Below are positions 15,464 through 24,273 of a DNA stretch of 38,022 nucleotides, one piece after another. Under the pieces are notes generated by a model. That model had not been told where the DNA came from, searched no databases, and saw only the letters and a program-made list of their open reading frames with translations. Origin of the DNA: Aquibacillus kalidii (GTDB lineage: Bacteria > Bacillota > Bacilli > Bacillales > Amphibacillaceae); assembly GCF_014280935.1 (NCBI RefSeq), contig NZ_JACLZI010000065.1:1-38022 (forward strand). The letters are read 5' to 3'. The position numbers and the translations under genes are program-made. Every line of letters starts with the position of its first letter. The first letter of the stretch is position 1.

Positions 15464-15750
15464 AGCTATACTAAGCGGAGGAAAAATGCGAGATCCTCGA
15501 AAATATAGACCAATTTTCTTCGTGCGATGTGTCACTAAGAAGCATCCCTTGTCCTGTGGGAAAGGAACAGTCTGAAGATCCCACAGGGAGCGAGGGGACT
15601 ACTTGAACAATCATCTTTGCGCCCTTGCACCGAGGAAGCCCACTTCGAAGCGTTACTAGCAGACGCAGGTGCATGCACTTTTGCGAGCGAGGAAGCTGAA
15701 GCGTTCCCCACGGAAAGCGAGTGTTTTTCCGCAGCGACATATTTGCACTC
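15464..15750. repeat. Dispersed repeat (right-end type)
   Basis: The end 15704-15737 matches window positions 1-34 with one mismatch. Inside, CCTGTGGGA (15553-15561) and TCCCACAGG (15579-15587) form a 9-bp stem. The end motif CCCACGGAAAGCG is the inverse of the left-end repeat core, so the two may bound one composite element of about 490 bases. Confidence 0.6.
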
Positions 15751-15831
15751 GTCTAATAAAAGAGTGAAGAAAAGCGAGCTATATTTACTGGTGAGTTTCT
15801 CTCTTATGCATATTCGCTTATATAACTGGTT

Positions 15832-15879
15832 AAAAAAAGAGTACCAAATTCATTTTATAGAATTCGGCACCCTTTTTTT
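15832..15879 (-). terminator. Terminator of pflA
   Basis: On the minus strand AAAAAAGGGTGCCGAATTC pairs with GAATTTGGTACTCTTTTTT through a 9-nt loop, every mismatch being a G-T pair. T-run follows. It overlaps the pflA stop codon. Confidence 0.8.
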
Positions 15880-16618
15880 ATTGCATAACTTCCACTCTAT
15901 TTAAAATATCCTCTGCATTTTTCACTCGTTCTGCCGAAGGAGGTTCTACACCGTTCAGTTTATATTCTAAGCCAAGACTTTCCCATTTATAGATACCTAA
16001 CTTGTGGTATGGAAGAACTTCTATTCTTTCGACATTATTTAATGTTTGAATAAAATCAGATAGACCGTGAAGATATTCATCATAATCACTTATAGTAGGA
16101 ACTAATACGTGTCTAATCCAAACAGGAACTTGTTTCTCTGATAGGTAATTAGCTAATTCAATGATATGCTCATTAGACATACCAGTAAGTTCTTTATGTC
16201 TTGTTGGATCAATATGTTTTAAGTCTAGTAAAACTAAATCAGTTAATTCTAGTAATTGATCTAAGTTATTCATAAAACGTGGAGAGCGACTGAAACATCC
16301 ACCAGAACTATCAATGGTAGTATGAACACCGAGCTTCTTTAGTTCTCTAAATAATTCAATTAAGAACTCCAGTTGCAATAAAGGTTCCCCACCACTAACA
16401 GTGACACCACCGCCCGTTGATTGGAAAAATGGAAGATAACTTTTTATATCTTTTACTATGTCTTGTACAGACATTTCTTTCCCTTTATTTATCTTCCATG
16501 TATCTGGATTATGACAAAATTGACACCGAAGTAAACATCCTTGTGTAAATATGACATAACGAAGACCTGGCCCATCAACAGTACCGCAAGTTTCTATGGA
16601 ATGTATTCTACCCTTCAT
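15878..16618 (-). CDS. pflA: Pyruvate formate-lyase activating enzyme PflA
   Basis: A radical SAM enzyme that puts the glycyl radical on PflB under anaerobic conditions. The 246-aa protein has the 4Fe-4S cysteines in QGCLLRCQFCHNP (Cys28, 32, 35), the TVDGPGLRYVIF segment before them, and GGGVTVSGGEPLLQ downstream for SAM binding. The ATG at 16618 follows AGGAGGGCG. It lies 58 bases after pflB on the same strand, with a small hairpin between, so it is transcribed with pflB. Confidence 0.97.
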   Translation of the reverse strand: MKGRIHSIETCGTVDGPGLRYVIFTQGCLLRCQFCHNPDTWKINKGKEMSVQDIVKDIKSYLPFFQSTGGGVTVSGGEPLLQLEFLIELFRELKKLGVHTTIDSSGGCFSRSPRFMNNLDQLLELTDLVLLDLKHIDPTRHKELTGMSNEHIIELANYLSEKQVPVWIRHVLVPTISDYDEYLHGLSDFIQTLNNVERIEVLPYHKLGIYKWESLGLEYKLNGVEPPSAERVKNAEDILNRVEVMQ

Positions 16619-16649
16619 TTTGTTCGCCCTCCTTGTTTTTGAAAACCAA

Positions 16650-16664
16650 GGGGGAAAATCCCCC
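16650..16664 (-). terminator. Small GC hairpin between pflB and pflA
   Basis: GGGGGAAAATCCCCC can fold into a 5-6 bp stem with no proper T-run. It is more likely an RNA-processing or partial-attenuation site that lowers pflA relative to pflB than a full terminator. Confidence 0.4.
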
Positions 16665-16676
16665 TCGATTTATAAC

Positions 16677-18932
16677 TTACATACTTTCGTGGAATGTACG
16701 GTTAATTACATCTATTTGTTGTTCTCTTGTTAATTTAATAAAGTTAACAGCATATCCAGATACACGAATTGTTAATTGTGGATACAACTCAGGATGATCC
16801 ATTGCGTCCATTAATGTTTCACGGTCAAATACGTTTACGTTTAGGTGGTGTCCTTTTTTGATTGCATACCCATCTAGCATACCTGCTAAGTTAGCAATTC
16901 TAGTATCCTCGTCTTTACCCAAAGCTTTAGGAACGATGGAGAATGTGTTAGAAATACCATCTAACGAATATTCATATGGCATTTTAGCGACTGAGCTTAA
17001 TGATGCTAACGATCCATTTGTATCTCTTCCGTGAAGTGGGTTAGCACCTGGAGCAAATGGTTCCCCAGCTTTACGTCCATCTGGTGTATTACCTGTTTTC
17101 TTACCATATACAACGTTAGAAGTGATCGTTAATATTGATTGAGTCGGTACTGAATTGCGGTAAGTTTTATTTTTAGCTATTTTTTGCATGAATGCTTTTA
17201 CTAAATCTGATGCAATATCGTCTACACGATCATCATTATTACCATACTTAGGGAAATCCCCTTCAATTTCATAATCCACAACCAAACCGTTTTCATCACG
17301 AATTGTTTTTACTCTTGCATATTTGATAGCACTTAATGAATCTGCAACTACAGACAACCCAGCAATACCACAAGCCATTGTACGTAACACCTCTCTGTCA
17401 TGCAGAGCCATCTCTAGACGTTCATAGCTATATTTATCGTGCATATAGTGAATAACATTTAATGCATTTAAATACAGGCTTGATAACCAATCTAACATTG
17501 TGTCATATTTTGACATTACTTCATCGTATTCCAAATACTCAGATGTAATCGGTGCATAGTTAGGAGCTACTTGTACTTTTAACTTTTCGTCAACCCCACC
17601 ATTAATTGCATATAGTAAAGCTTTTGCAAGGTTAGCACGTGCGCCAAAGAACTGCATTTGTTTACCAATACGCATTGCAGATACACAGCACGCAATTCCA
17701 TAATCATCACCATAAATATCTCTCATTAAATCATCATTTTCATATTGAATAGAACTTGTTTTAATTGACATTTTTGCACAGTACTTTTTATAGTTATCTG
17801 GTAAGTTAGTTGACCAAAGTACAGTTAAGTTTGGCTCTGGTGCAGGTCCTAAGTTATCCAAAGTATGCAAGAAACGATAAGAGTTTTTCGTTACTAAAGG
17901 ACGACCATCTAACGCCATACCACCTAGAGATTCTGTAACCCAAGTTGGGTCTCCGCTAAATAACTCATTATACTCCGGTGTTCTTGCAAATTTTACTAGG
18001 CGTAATTTCATTACAAAATGATCTACTAGTTCTTGTGCTGCTTCTTCTGTTAATACACCATTTTCAATATCTCTTTCAACGTATATGTCTAAGAAAGTAG
18101 AAACACGACCAAGACTCATTGCAGCACCATTTTGTTCTTTGATAGCTGCAAGATAACCGAAGTATAGCCACTGGAATGCTTCTTGCGCTGTAGTTGCTGG
18201 TTTTGAGATATCAAATCCATAGGCTTTACCTAACTGTTTTAGCTCTTGAAGGGCACGAATTTGCTCAGCCGTTTCCTCACGATCACGGATAATGTCCTCT
18301 GACATAGTACCATTGCCAATCAAATCTAATTCCTTTTTCTTTTCGGAAATTAAGTGATCTACTCCATATAAAGCCACTCTACGATAGTCTCCAATAATAC
18401 GACCTCTTCCGTAAGCATCTGGTAAACCAGTTACAATTCCTGCTTTACGAGCCATTCTCATCTCTGGAGTATAGGCATCAAATACACCTTGGTTATGTGT
18501 TTTGCGGTAATCAGTGAATACTTTTTCTACTTCTTCATCAATTTTAAATCCATAAGATTCAGCTGCTGCAACCGCCATACGCATTCCACCGAATGGTTGT
18601 AAGGAACGCTTAAATGGTTCATCTGTTTGAACTCCAACTACTTTTTCCTGTTCCTTATTTAAATATCCTGGACCATGAGATGTAATAGTAGAAACAATCT
18701 TTGTATCAAGATCTAATACACCACCATTTTCGCGTTCTTGCTTAGTCAAATCCATTACTCGATCCCACAGCGCTAATGTGTTAGAAGTTGCGCCTGCTAA
18801 AAATTCATCATTTCCTTCATATAAAGTAAAGTTTTTCAAAATAAAGTCACGTACATCTATTTCTTTTTGCCATCTACCCTCGTTAAATCCGTCCCACGGG
18901 TTACTTTGTTTCACTTCATCAATAACTTTCAT
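16677..18932 (-). CDS. pflB: Formate acetyltransferase (pyruvate formate-lyase) PflB
   Basis: Glycyl radical enzyme converting pyruvate and CoA to acetyl-CoA and formate in fermentation. The 751-aa protein has the adjacent catalytic cysteines in [11 protein letters not shown] (Cys415-Cys416) and the radical glycine in RVSGYAVNF (Gly726, 25 residues from the end). The pathway continues with AdhE at 30314, which turns acetyl-CoA into ethanol. The ATG at 18932 follows AGGAGGTTAG. An Fnr-type box and a -10 upstream point to anaerobic induction. Confidence 0.98.
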   Translation of the reverse strand: MKVIDEVKQSNPWDGFNEGRWQKEIDVRDFILKNFTLYEGNDEFLAGATSNTLALWDRVMDLTKQERENGGVLDLDTKIVSTITSHGPGYLNKEQEKVVGVQTDEPFKRSLQPFGGMRMAVAAAESYGFKIDEEVEKVFTDYRKTHNQGVFDAYTPEMRMARKAGIVTGLPDAYGRGRIIGDYRRVALYGVDHLISEKKKELDLIGNGTMSEDIIRDREETAEQIRALQELKQLGKAYGFDISKPATTAQEAFQWLYFGYLAAIKEQNGAAMSLGRVSTFLDIYVERDIENGVLTEEAAQELVDHFVMKLRLVKFARTPEYNELFSGDPTWVTESLGGMALDGRPLVTKNSYRFLHTLDNLGPAPEPNLTVLWSTNLPDNYKKYCAKMSIKTSSIQYENDDLMRDIYGDDYGIACCVSAMRIGKQMQFFGARANLAKALLYAINGGVDEKLKVQVAPNYAPITSEYLEYDEVMSKYDTMLDWLSSLYLNALNVIHYMHDKYSYERLEMALHDREVLRTMACGIAGLSVVADSLSAIKYARVKTIRDENGLVVDYEIEGDFPKYGNNDDRVDDIASDLVKAFMQKIAKNKTYRNSVPTQSILTITSNVVYGKKTGNTPDGRKAGEPFAPGANPLHGRDTNGSLASLSSVAKMPYEYSLDGISNTFSIVPKALGKDEDTRIANLAGMLDGYAIKKGHHLNVNVFDRETLMDAMDHPELYPQLTIRVSGYAVNFIKLTREQQIDVINRTFHESM

Positions 18933-18968
18933 TTTTCTAACCTCCTAAATGAATGAATCAAATGTAGT

Positions 18969-18986
18969 ATGTTCAATACTGAACAT
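18969..18986. promoter_or_regulatory. Palindrome in the pflB leader
   Basis: ATGTTCA-ATAC-TGAACAT is a perfect 7+7 inverted repeat about 15-30 bases downstream of the predicted pflB transcription start. It could be a repressor site or an RNA hairpin in the 5' leader. Confidence 0.5.
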
Positions 18987-19003
18987 TTAATATCTTTAAA
19001 TTG

Positions 19004-19047
19004 ATTATATACCCTCGCAAGTTATTTTGCATGTGATATTTGTCACA
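19004..19047 (-). promoter_or_regulatory. Fnr-type box and -10 of the pflB promoter
   Basis: TGTGATATTTGTCACA (19032-19047) is a perfect TGTGA-N6-TCACA palindrome. A TATAAT on the minus strand (19004-19009) implies a start near 18998, which puts the box centre about 41-42 bases upstream, the class II Fnr activator position. There is no good -35, as expected for an activated promoter. Rex prefers TTGTGA-N6-TCACAA, which this site matches at all but one position. Confidence 0.72.
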
Positions 19048-19279
19048 ATTAAAAACTGTTATAGTTGTTGTTCTTAAAATGTTCATAATTTGTAAAAGAT
19101 GATGATTTTCATACGACAGAGCCTTAATTTACCAGATTCCCCTATAAATAAAGAGTTTTCTTCATTTTTATCATCCCCAAATTTTTCCATTAAAACTATC
19201 AAAAAAAACTGTATTATACTGTTATATTAACTTTATCCGTTTTAACTAATACAGATTAATCTCAATGACTAACTAATAC

Positions 19280-19299
19280 ACACCACTATAACGTGGTGT
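19280..19299. promoter_or_regulatory. Inverted repeat upstream of the LysE-type gene
   Basis: ACACCAC-TATAAC-GTGGTGT, 7-bp arms, about 95 bases before the GTG start. Possible operator; nothing identifies the regulator. Confidence 0.35.
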
Positions 19300-19394
19300 A
19301 TAAGTGAAAAATGTTCATTAAAAACTTGTAGTGTTATTTAGATGCTCGTCCGAATACAATGTACAAGTCGTTGTTAACAAAGGGGAGAATTTTA

Positions 19395-20030
19395 GTGAGC
19401 AGTTTTATAAGTTACATCATCTTAGGGCTATCTCTTGCAGCTCCAATTGGACCAGTAAACGCAGCACAGCTTGATAAAGGCATTAAGCAAGGTTTTACTC
19501 ACTCATGGTTTATCGGGCTCGGTTCCTTAAGCGCAGATATTGTCTATATGTTGGCAGTGTATTTTGGTGTGGTGAATTTTTTAGAATTACCTTTTATGAA
19601 GTCATTTTTATGGTCATTTGGATGCTTTGTGCTTATTTACACCGGAATCGAGGGGTTAGTTGGGGCAAAACAAGTGGCTAATAACCAAAGTAAACGCTCT
19701 AAACCATCCTCTCTATCCAAGACCTTTTTCACTGGTTTCTTTCTGTCTATTTCGAATCCCTTAACCATTTTGTTCTGGTTAGGAATTTACGGTTCGGTTT
19801 TAGCAGAAACAGCCTCTGAATATGATATAAATCATCTAGCATTATACAGCTTTGCAATAATTCTGGGCCTAATTATTTGGGATTTCACTATGGCTATTGT
19901 AGCTAGTGGTTTTCGTAAAATTTTAACCAATACAATACTGGTTTGGATATCTGTTATCTCTGCCCTATCCTTAGTTGGCTTTGGTATTTACTTCGGGTAC
20001 AAAGCATGTCAGTTACTTTTTAACATTTAA
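19395..20030 (+). CDS. LysE/RhtB-family amino-acid exporter (YcgF-like)
   Basis: A membrane exporter of about six segments. The GTG at 19395 is chosen because AAAGGGGAG lies 7 bases upstream; an in-frame ATG at 19359 has no such site. The 211-aa product begins MSSFISYIILGLSLAAPIGPVNAAQL, in which APIGPVN is the LysE family signature, followed by a GLGSLSADIVYM segment and SISNPLTILFWLGIYG. The substrate is unknown. With the next gene it reproduces the B. subtilis ycgF-ycgG order, with 56 bases between them. Confidence 0.88.
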   Translation: MSSFISYIILGLSLAAPIGPVNAAQLDKGIKQGFTHSWFIGLGSLSADIVYMLAVYFGVVNFLELPFMKSFLWSFGCFVLIYTGIEGLVGAKQVANNQSKRSKPSSLSKTFFTGFFLSISNPLTILFWLGIYGSVLAETASEYDINHLALYSFAIILGLIIWDFTMAIVASGFRKILTNTILVWISVISALSLVGFGIYFGYKACQLLFNI

Positions 20031-20086
20031 TCCTAGTAACCAATTCGTTCTTTCGTTAATAGGCTATTTCGAAAGGACTGATACTC

Positions 20087-20827
20087 GTGCAACTTTTGGA
20101 AACCTACCAAATTGACAATTCTCATCCAAACTTAGAACAATGGAAGCAAAAAGCTTACCATAGCTTTATTGATAAAATGACAAATAAACAACATAAGTTC
20201 CCTTGCATCCCTGCCACACAAGGTTTTCACTTAGAACAATTACGATACAGCTTTGTAGGGGATCCTACTTCTGAAGAGACATTTGGGGAAATAGCATCGT
20301 TACTTAAGGAGTATGGAAGTAATTATAGAAAGTTTGGTCATTACACCTCGCTTATTGTTTTTTTTCATCCATCATATCAGAAATCTTCCTCGACAGTATT
20401 AGACTTCGAGAAGCAATTTTGGTGTATAGTAAATGAAGTTAGTAAATTGGATGATACTAAATGGCCAGAAGAAATTCCTTTGAACGCATCTGACCCACTT
20501 TGGGAATTTTGTTTTGAAGGGGAAAGATATTTTGTGTACTGTGCAACTCCAAGTCACAAGAATAGACAAAGTAGATATTTTCCTAATTTAATGTTAGCTA
20601 TTACTCCAAGAGAAGTTTTTTCTCAATTTGAAACACTACCGTATTCCAATCATATTAAATCTAAAATAAGAGATCGTATAAAAGAATATGATTCGTTAGA
20701 ACCACATCCAGATTTAAAAAGCTATGGCGACCAAAATAATTATGAAGCAAAACAGTATTTTTTGCGCGATGACCAAAGCTCGATGAGTGGTTGTCCATTT
20801 CATAAACATATAGACAAAAAGGGATAG
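20087..20827 (+). CDS. YqcI/YcgG-family protein of unknown function
   Basis: A 246-aa soluble protein with the YcgG family features: KFPCIPATQGF near residue 37, YSFVGDP, LIVFFHP, and a C-terminal MSGCPFHKH, which looks like a metal- or heme-type Cys/His tail. The function is not known. GTG start with GAAAGGA 9 bases upstream. It follows the LysE-type exporter as in B. subtilis ycgF-ycgG and ends tail to tail with the permease gene, sharing a terminator. Confidence 0.85.
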   Translation: MQLLETYQIDNSHPNLEQWKQKAYHSFIDKMTNKQHKFPCIPATQGFHLEQLRYSFVGDPTSEETFGEIASLLKEYGSNYRKFGHYTSLIVFFHPSYQKSSSTVLDFEKQFWCIVNEVSKLDDTKWPEEIPLNASDPLWEFCFEGERYFVYCATPSHKNRQSRYFPNLMLAITPREVFSQFETLPYSNHIKSKIRDRIKEYDSLEPHPDLKSYGDQNNYEAKQYFLRDDQSSMSGCPFHKHIDKKG

Positions 20828-20844
20828 AATAATTCTATCCCTTT
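20818..20844. terminator. Shared terminator of the YcgG and permease genes
   Basis: AAAGGGATAGAA-TAA-TTCTATCCCTTT, perfect 12-bp arms covering both stop codons, with A and T runs outside. Confidence 0.85.
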
Positions 20845-22205
20845 CCTTTTTCAAATAATGAAGTAGGCTGTCCTTTTTTTGGCGGTTCGTTCTTCCACTT
20901 TTTTCGCTTGGAAAGAGTAACAATGCCTATTAATATAATAAACCCTAGACTTACCAAAAATCCCGGTCTACTGGACCCATCAAACCAAGTTCCACTAACA
21001 GCAATTATTATTAATAGTAAACCAGTATAGAGCTTCATTTTTTGGAAAAAGCTTGTCTGATGCATCTTCCTATATGTTAACAAAATAAATAACCAAGTAT
21101 ATAAAAGCATTAAACCTGCCGCCGTAGTAAAGTACTCATATATTTTATCAGGGAGAAGAATTGATACGACAATAGAAAAGATTAAACCAGTTACTGTCAA
21201 ACCCAAGGCCCGAAACGGAATATTACTTTTCCCTACCTTTGAGAAGAATTTTGGCGCATCACCATCTTTTGCTAATGTCACAATCATAGTTGTGATTGCG
21301 TATAAAGAGGCTACCATAGTAGAGAAACCACCAATAATAAGCGCTCCATTAAAAACATGGGGCACAAATGACAGATTGTATTTATCTAAAGCAATAATGA
21401 AAGGACTTTCGTCCGTCGTAAAGTTATCCCATGGTACTAAATAAATGGACATCAATAAGGATACAACATAAATAGTGGCTAACATTACAAGCATCACACT
21501 TCCGGACTTTGGTGCTTGTTTAGGATCCTTTAAATCATTTGCCATTATCCCCATTACTTCTATCCCACCAAATGCATAAAACGCATAAATCATAGCCGTC
21601 CAAAAGCCCATAATTCCATGAGGAAACAGCCCCTCATAACTGTAGGTGATTGAATTATTTGGCTTTTCTCCATCTAGAAATCCAAAAATCGCTACCCCTG
21701 CTATAATAATGAACATAAAAATAGCCGCTACTTTAATAACTGCAAATATGTTTTCCATTTTCTCAAAACCACTAATACCAGTTAAAATAATTAAAATACC
21801 TAAGACCCCATAAACAGATGCAAAAATCCATAGTGGTGTATTAGGAAACCAAAACTTAGTAAAAATCCCTAACGCAGTTAATTGACTCCCCATAATTAAC
21901 AATTCTGAGGACCAGTAAACCCAACCATTACTAAACCCTGCCCACTTTCCAAAGGCCTGTTTGGCATAGGAGCGAAAAGAACCCTTAACAGGATGATTAG
22001 CTGTCATTCTTGCTAGTGAATCAAATACTACATACGTACCCAATGCAGCCAGCAAAAAAGCAAAGATAGCAGAAGGTCCTCCTGTTTTTATCGCTATACT
22101 TGAGCCAAGGAAAAAACCTGTTCCTATTATCGCACCAATTCCCACTAAAGATAATTGCCACCATGATAGGTTTTTGGTTGATGCACCACCTTTACTTTTA
22201 GCCAA
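20835..22205 (-). CDS. APC-family amino-acid permease
   Basis: A 456-aa transporter of about 12 segments. LVGIGAIIGTGFFLGSSIAI is the first-helix motif of the amino acid-polyamine-organocation family, and a helix 6-7 region FWTAMIYAFYAFGGIEVMGIMA fits the substrate-binding segment. TTG start with GAGGAGG 9 bases upstream. It resembles the YcgH/YdgF type of Bacillus permeases; a ycgH-type gene also neighbours ycgG in B. subtilis, which suggests conserved gene order. The substrate cannot be read from sequence. Confidence 0.88.
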   Translation of the reverse strand: MAKSKGGASTKNLSWWQLSLVGIGAIIGTGFFLGSSIAIKTGGPSAIFAFLLAALGTYVVFDSLARMTANHPVKGSFRSYAKQAFGKWAGFSNGWVYWSSELLIMGSQLTALGIFTKFWFPNTPLWIFASVYGVLGILIILTGISGFEKMENIFAVIKVAAIFMFIIIAGVAIFGFLDGEKPNNSITYSYEGLFPHGIMGFWTAMIYAFYAFGGIEVMGIMANDLKDPKQAPKSGSVMLVMLATIYVVSLLMSIYLVPWDNFTTDESPFIIALDKYNLSFVPHVFNGALIIGGFSTMVASLYAITTMIVTLAKDGDAPKFFSKVGKSNIPFRALGLTVTGLIFSIVVSILLPDKIYEYFTTAAGLMLLYTWLFILLTYRKMHQTSFFQKMKLYTGLLLIIIAVSGTWFDGSSRPGFLVSLGFIILIGIVTLSKRKKWKNEPPKKGQPTSLFEKGKG

Positions 22206-22470
22206 TATATTTTCCTCCTCTAATCAAGTCTTAGTCTATTTTTTTTGCTCGAATTTACAACCACGCTTTAGTCTGAGATAAATATCATAAGTTTATACGA
22301 CCCCTATTCGAGTTTCAGCAGAAAATCATTTTCTATATGCCTCCAATGAGAAGGAAGTTGATGTGTTTATCTAATCGGTTTTGGTTTATAAGAAAGGAAA
22401 ATTTTATTTATGACAGGAAATCGTAAAGTTTACTTCCATTCATACAACTAACACGAAAAGAGCATAAATA

Positions 22471-22500
22471 AAGGGTACCAGGCGTTATCCAGGTACCCTT
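22471..22500 (-). terminator. Terminator hairpin of the efflux pump gene
   Basis: AAGGGTACC and GGTACCCTT form a perfect 9-bp stem (12-nt loop) 4 bases after the stop codon. The following T-rich stretch is broken by A. Confidence 0.65.
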
Positions 22501-22503
22501 CTC

Positions 22504-23937
22504 TTACGCTCTTGCTTCTATTTTTTGTGCTTCTCTTTCTTCGGCTGGAGAGGAACCGCTAATAAAGAACGATAATATCAACCCAACTATAGAGAGACCT
22601 GTTGCCACATAAAAGGCAACATTTACACCATGAATTAAGTCACTCGGTACTGCATTTGACCCTGAATCTAAAGCAGTACTCGTCATTACAGTCACTAGGA
22701 TTGCTGTTCCAATTGATGCAGATACTTGCCTCATTGTATTATTCATCGCAGTTCCATGCGCTATCAACCTTGTTGGTAACTGATTAAGTCCAGCTGTTGT
22801 TACTGGCATCATTACCATAGACATTCCTAGCATCCTAATCGAGAATACAATCGTTAAGTACGTTAAAGATGTGGAGGTAGAAAGATTAGTAAACAAAAAG
22901 GTAGTTATAGTCATAAGCGAAAGACCAATTATCGCTAGCCATCGTGCCCCAATCCTATCAAAAATCCTACCTGTTATCGGCGACATTATCCCCATCAACA
23001 GCGCCCCAGGCATAATCATTAATCCTGATTCAAATGCTGTAAAATCTACGTAATTCTGCATGTAGATGGGTAATATCGTCTCAGAACCAATTAACCCCAT
23101 AAATACGATCATCCCGATTATAGTAGTAATTGTGAATGCTTTTGATTGAAATACTCTGAACTCTAAAATAGGTTGCTCAAGCCTTAACTGCCTACTTACA
23201 AAGAACCCAAGGCATATTAAACCTATTATTAGCGAAATTACAACTTCAGCCCTACCCCAACCAATATTACCTGCGCTACTGAATCCGTATAATAATCCCC
23301 CAAATCCTAATGTGGAAAGGACAATGGATAAAAAGTCCACTTTTGGATACGTTTGTTTCGTCACATTTTTCATAGCGTAATAAGCAAAAATGATATCGAG
23401 AATGATAATAGGAAGTATGACTAGGAACATGACGCGCCATGGATAGTTTTCTACAATATACCCTGATAGCGTTGGTCCAATAGCAGGCGCAAATGAAATA
23501 ACTAATCCAACCATCCCCATCGCAGCCCCTCGCTTTTCTATAGGGAAAATAGTAAGAAATACAGTCATCATAAGCGGCATCATGACACCCGCACCACTTG
23601 CTTGAACAACCCTTCCGACCATTAATAATTCAAATGTTGGTGCCACTAAACAAATGAGGGTTCCAACACCGAAAACCGACATGGCAATTAGTACAAGACG
23701 CCTAGTCGTGAATGTTTCTATTAAAAATGCTGTTATTGGAATCATTACACCATTTACTAACATAAATATCGTAGTTAACCACTGCGCTGTATTCTCAGAG
23801 ATATTAAAATCTTTCATTACATGTGGTGTTGCTGTTGCAAACAAGGTCTGATTTAAGATGGAGATAAACCCTCCTACAAGCAGCACAGCTACAATTAACT
23901 TACGTTCGAATTTGTTCTCTGTTGTTGCTTCTCCCAT
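22504..23937 (-). CDS. MFS multidrug efflux protein, EmrB/QacA (DHA2) family
   Basis: A 477-aa proton antiporter with 14 predicted membrane segments. It shows ISILNQTLFATATPHVMKDF in the first helix, GVMMPLMMTVFLTIFPIEKRGAAMG (motif A-like loop) and AIGPTLSGYIVENYPWRVMFLV (motif C, GPxxGG-type). Close relatives include LmrB, Mdr and YhcA of Bacillus. ATG 23937 has AAGGAGG 6 bases upstream. No TetR or MarR regulator is adjacent, so its inducer is unknown. It is monocistronic. Confidence 0.92.
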   Translation of the reverse strand: MGEATTENKFERKLIVAVLLVGGFISILNQTLFATATPHVMKDFNISENTAQWLTTIFMLVNGVMIPITAFLIETFTTRRLVLIAMSVFGVGTLICLVAPTFELLMVGRVVQASGAGVMMPLMMTVFLTIFPIEKRGAAMGMVGLVISFAPAIGPTLSGYIVENYPWRVMFLVILPIIILDIIFAYYAMKNVTKQTYPKVDFLSIVLSTLGFGGLLYGFSSAGNIGWGRAEVVISLIIGLICLGFFVSRQLRLEQPILEFRVFQSKAFTITTIIGMIVFMGLIGSETILPIYMQNYVDFTAFESGLMIMPGALLMGIMSPITGRIFDRIGARWLAIIGLSLMTITTFLFTNLSTSTSLTYLTIVFSIRMLGMSMVMMPVTTAGLNQLPTRLIAHGTAMNNTMRQVSASIGTAILVTVMTSTALDSGSNAVPSDLIHGVNVAFYVATGLSIVGLILSFFISGSSPAEEREAQKIEARA

Positions 23938-24273
23938 GGTTTTCCTCCTTATATATTACATATTTAGCTATATGGTCTTAACTAAATTTCTCAATGATAC
24001 CTAGATCCCCATCCAGATTTCTTAATCACTATCTTACTAAACAACAGTTTCTTATATTACTTTTAGTGACAATGCACAATTAAACACTTAGACAAACAAA
24101 TTCTCTTTGTAACTATAAAGACAAAATTTTGACTTTGTTCTTAAGGTCCGTCCGAAAAGTCACAATCATGATTATAGTTTTTTCAGCTGTTAGCGGTCAA
24201 TGGATACACATTGAACGTCTGCCACTAGACTTGAATATAGTGAAAAAGGAACAAGATAAAGGAGGAGTTTCGA
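23938..24273. other. Intergenic interval, nothing identified
   Basis: About 335 AT-rich bases between two divergent genes. No ORF with a ribosome site, no clear operator, and no sigma-B promoter of the GTTT...GGGTAT type could be placed at proper spacing. Confidence 0.6.

Larger units (their letters stand above)
15000..15877. other. Gene-free interval dominated by dispersed repeats
   Basis: About 870 bases between ohr and pflA. Open frames exist in the repeat part (15471-15904, both strands) but lack ribosome sites and show repeat-like, non-protein composition. It contains an OhrR-like palindrome near 15037, the left-end repeat at 15214-15383, the right-end repeat at 15464-15750 and the pflA terminator. 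Confidence 0.75.
18933..19394. other. Divergent control region between pflB and the LysE-type gene
   Basis: AT-rich, without a gene. From the pflB side it holds the palindrome at 18969-18986, a -10 at 19004-19009 and the Fnr-type box at 19032-19047. On the other side an ACACCAC/GTGGTGT hairpin lies at 19280-19299. The segment 19050-19270 shows nothing I can name. Confidence 0.7.

Noticed and set aside
15471-15904. Open reading frames of 89-95 codons on both strands in the repeat region
   Set aside because: No ribosome sites, the frames run through the repeat element and its composition is repeat-like rather than coding.
22410-22451. 13-codon ORF after AAAGGA upstream of the efflux terminator (MTGNRKVYFHSYN)
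   Set aside because: Too short to support, no homology recognised and no partner gene.
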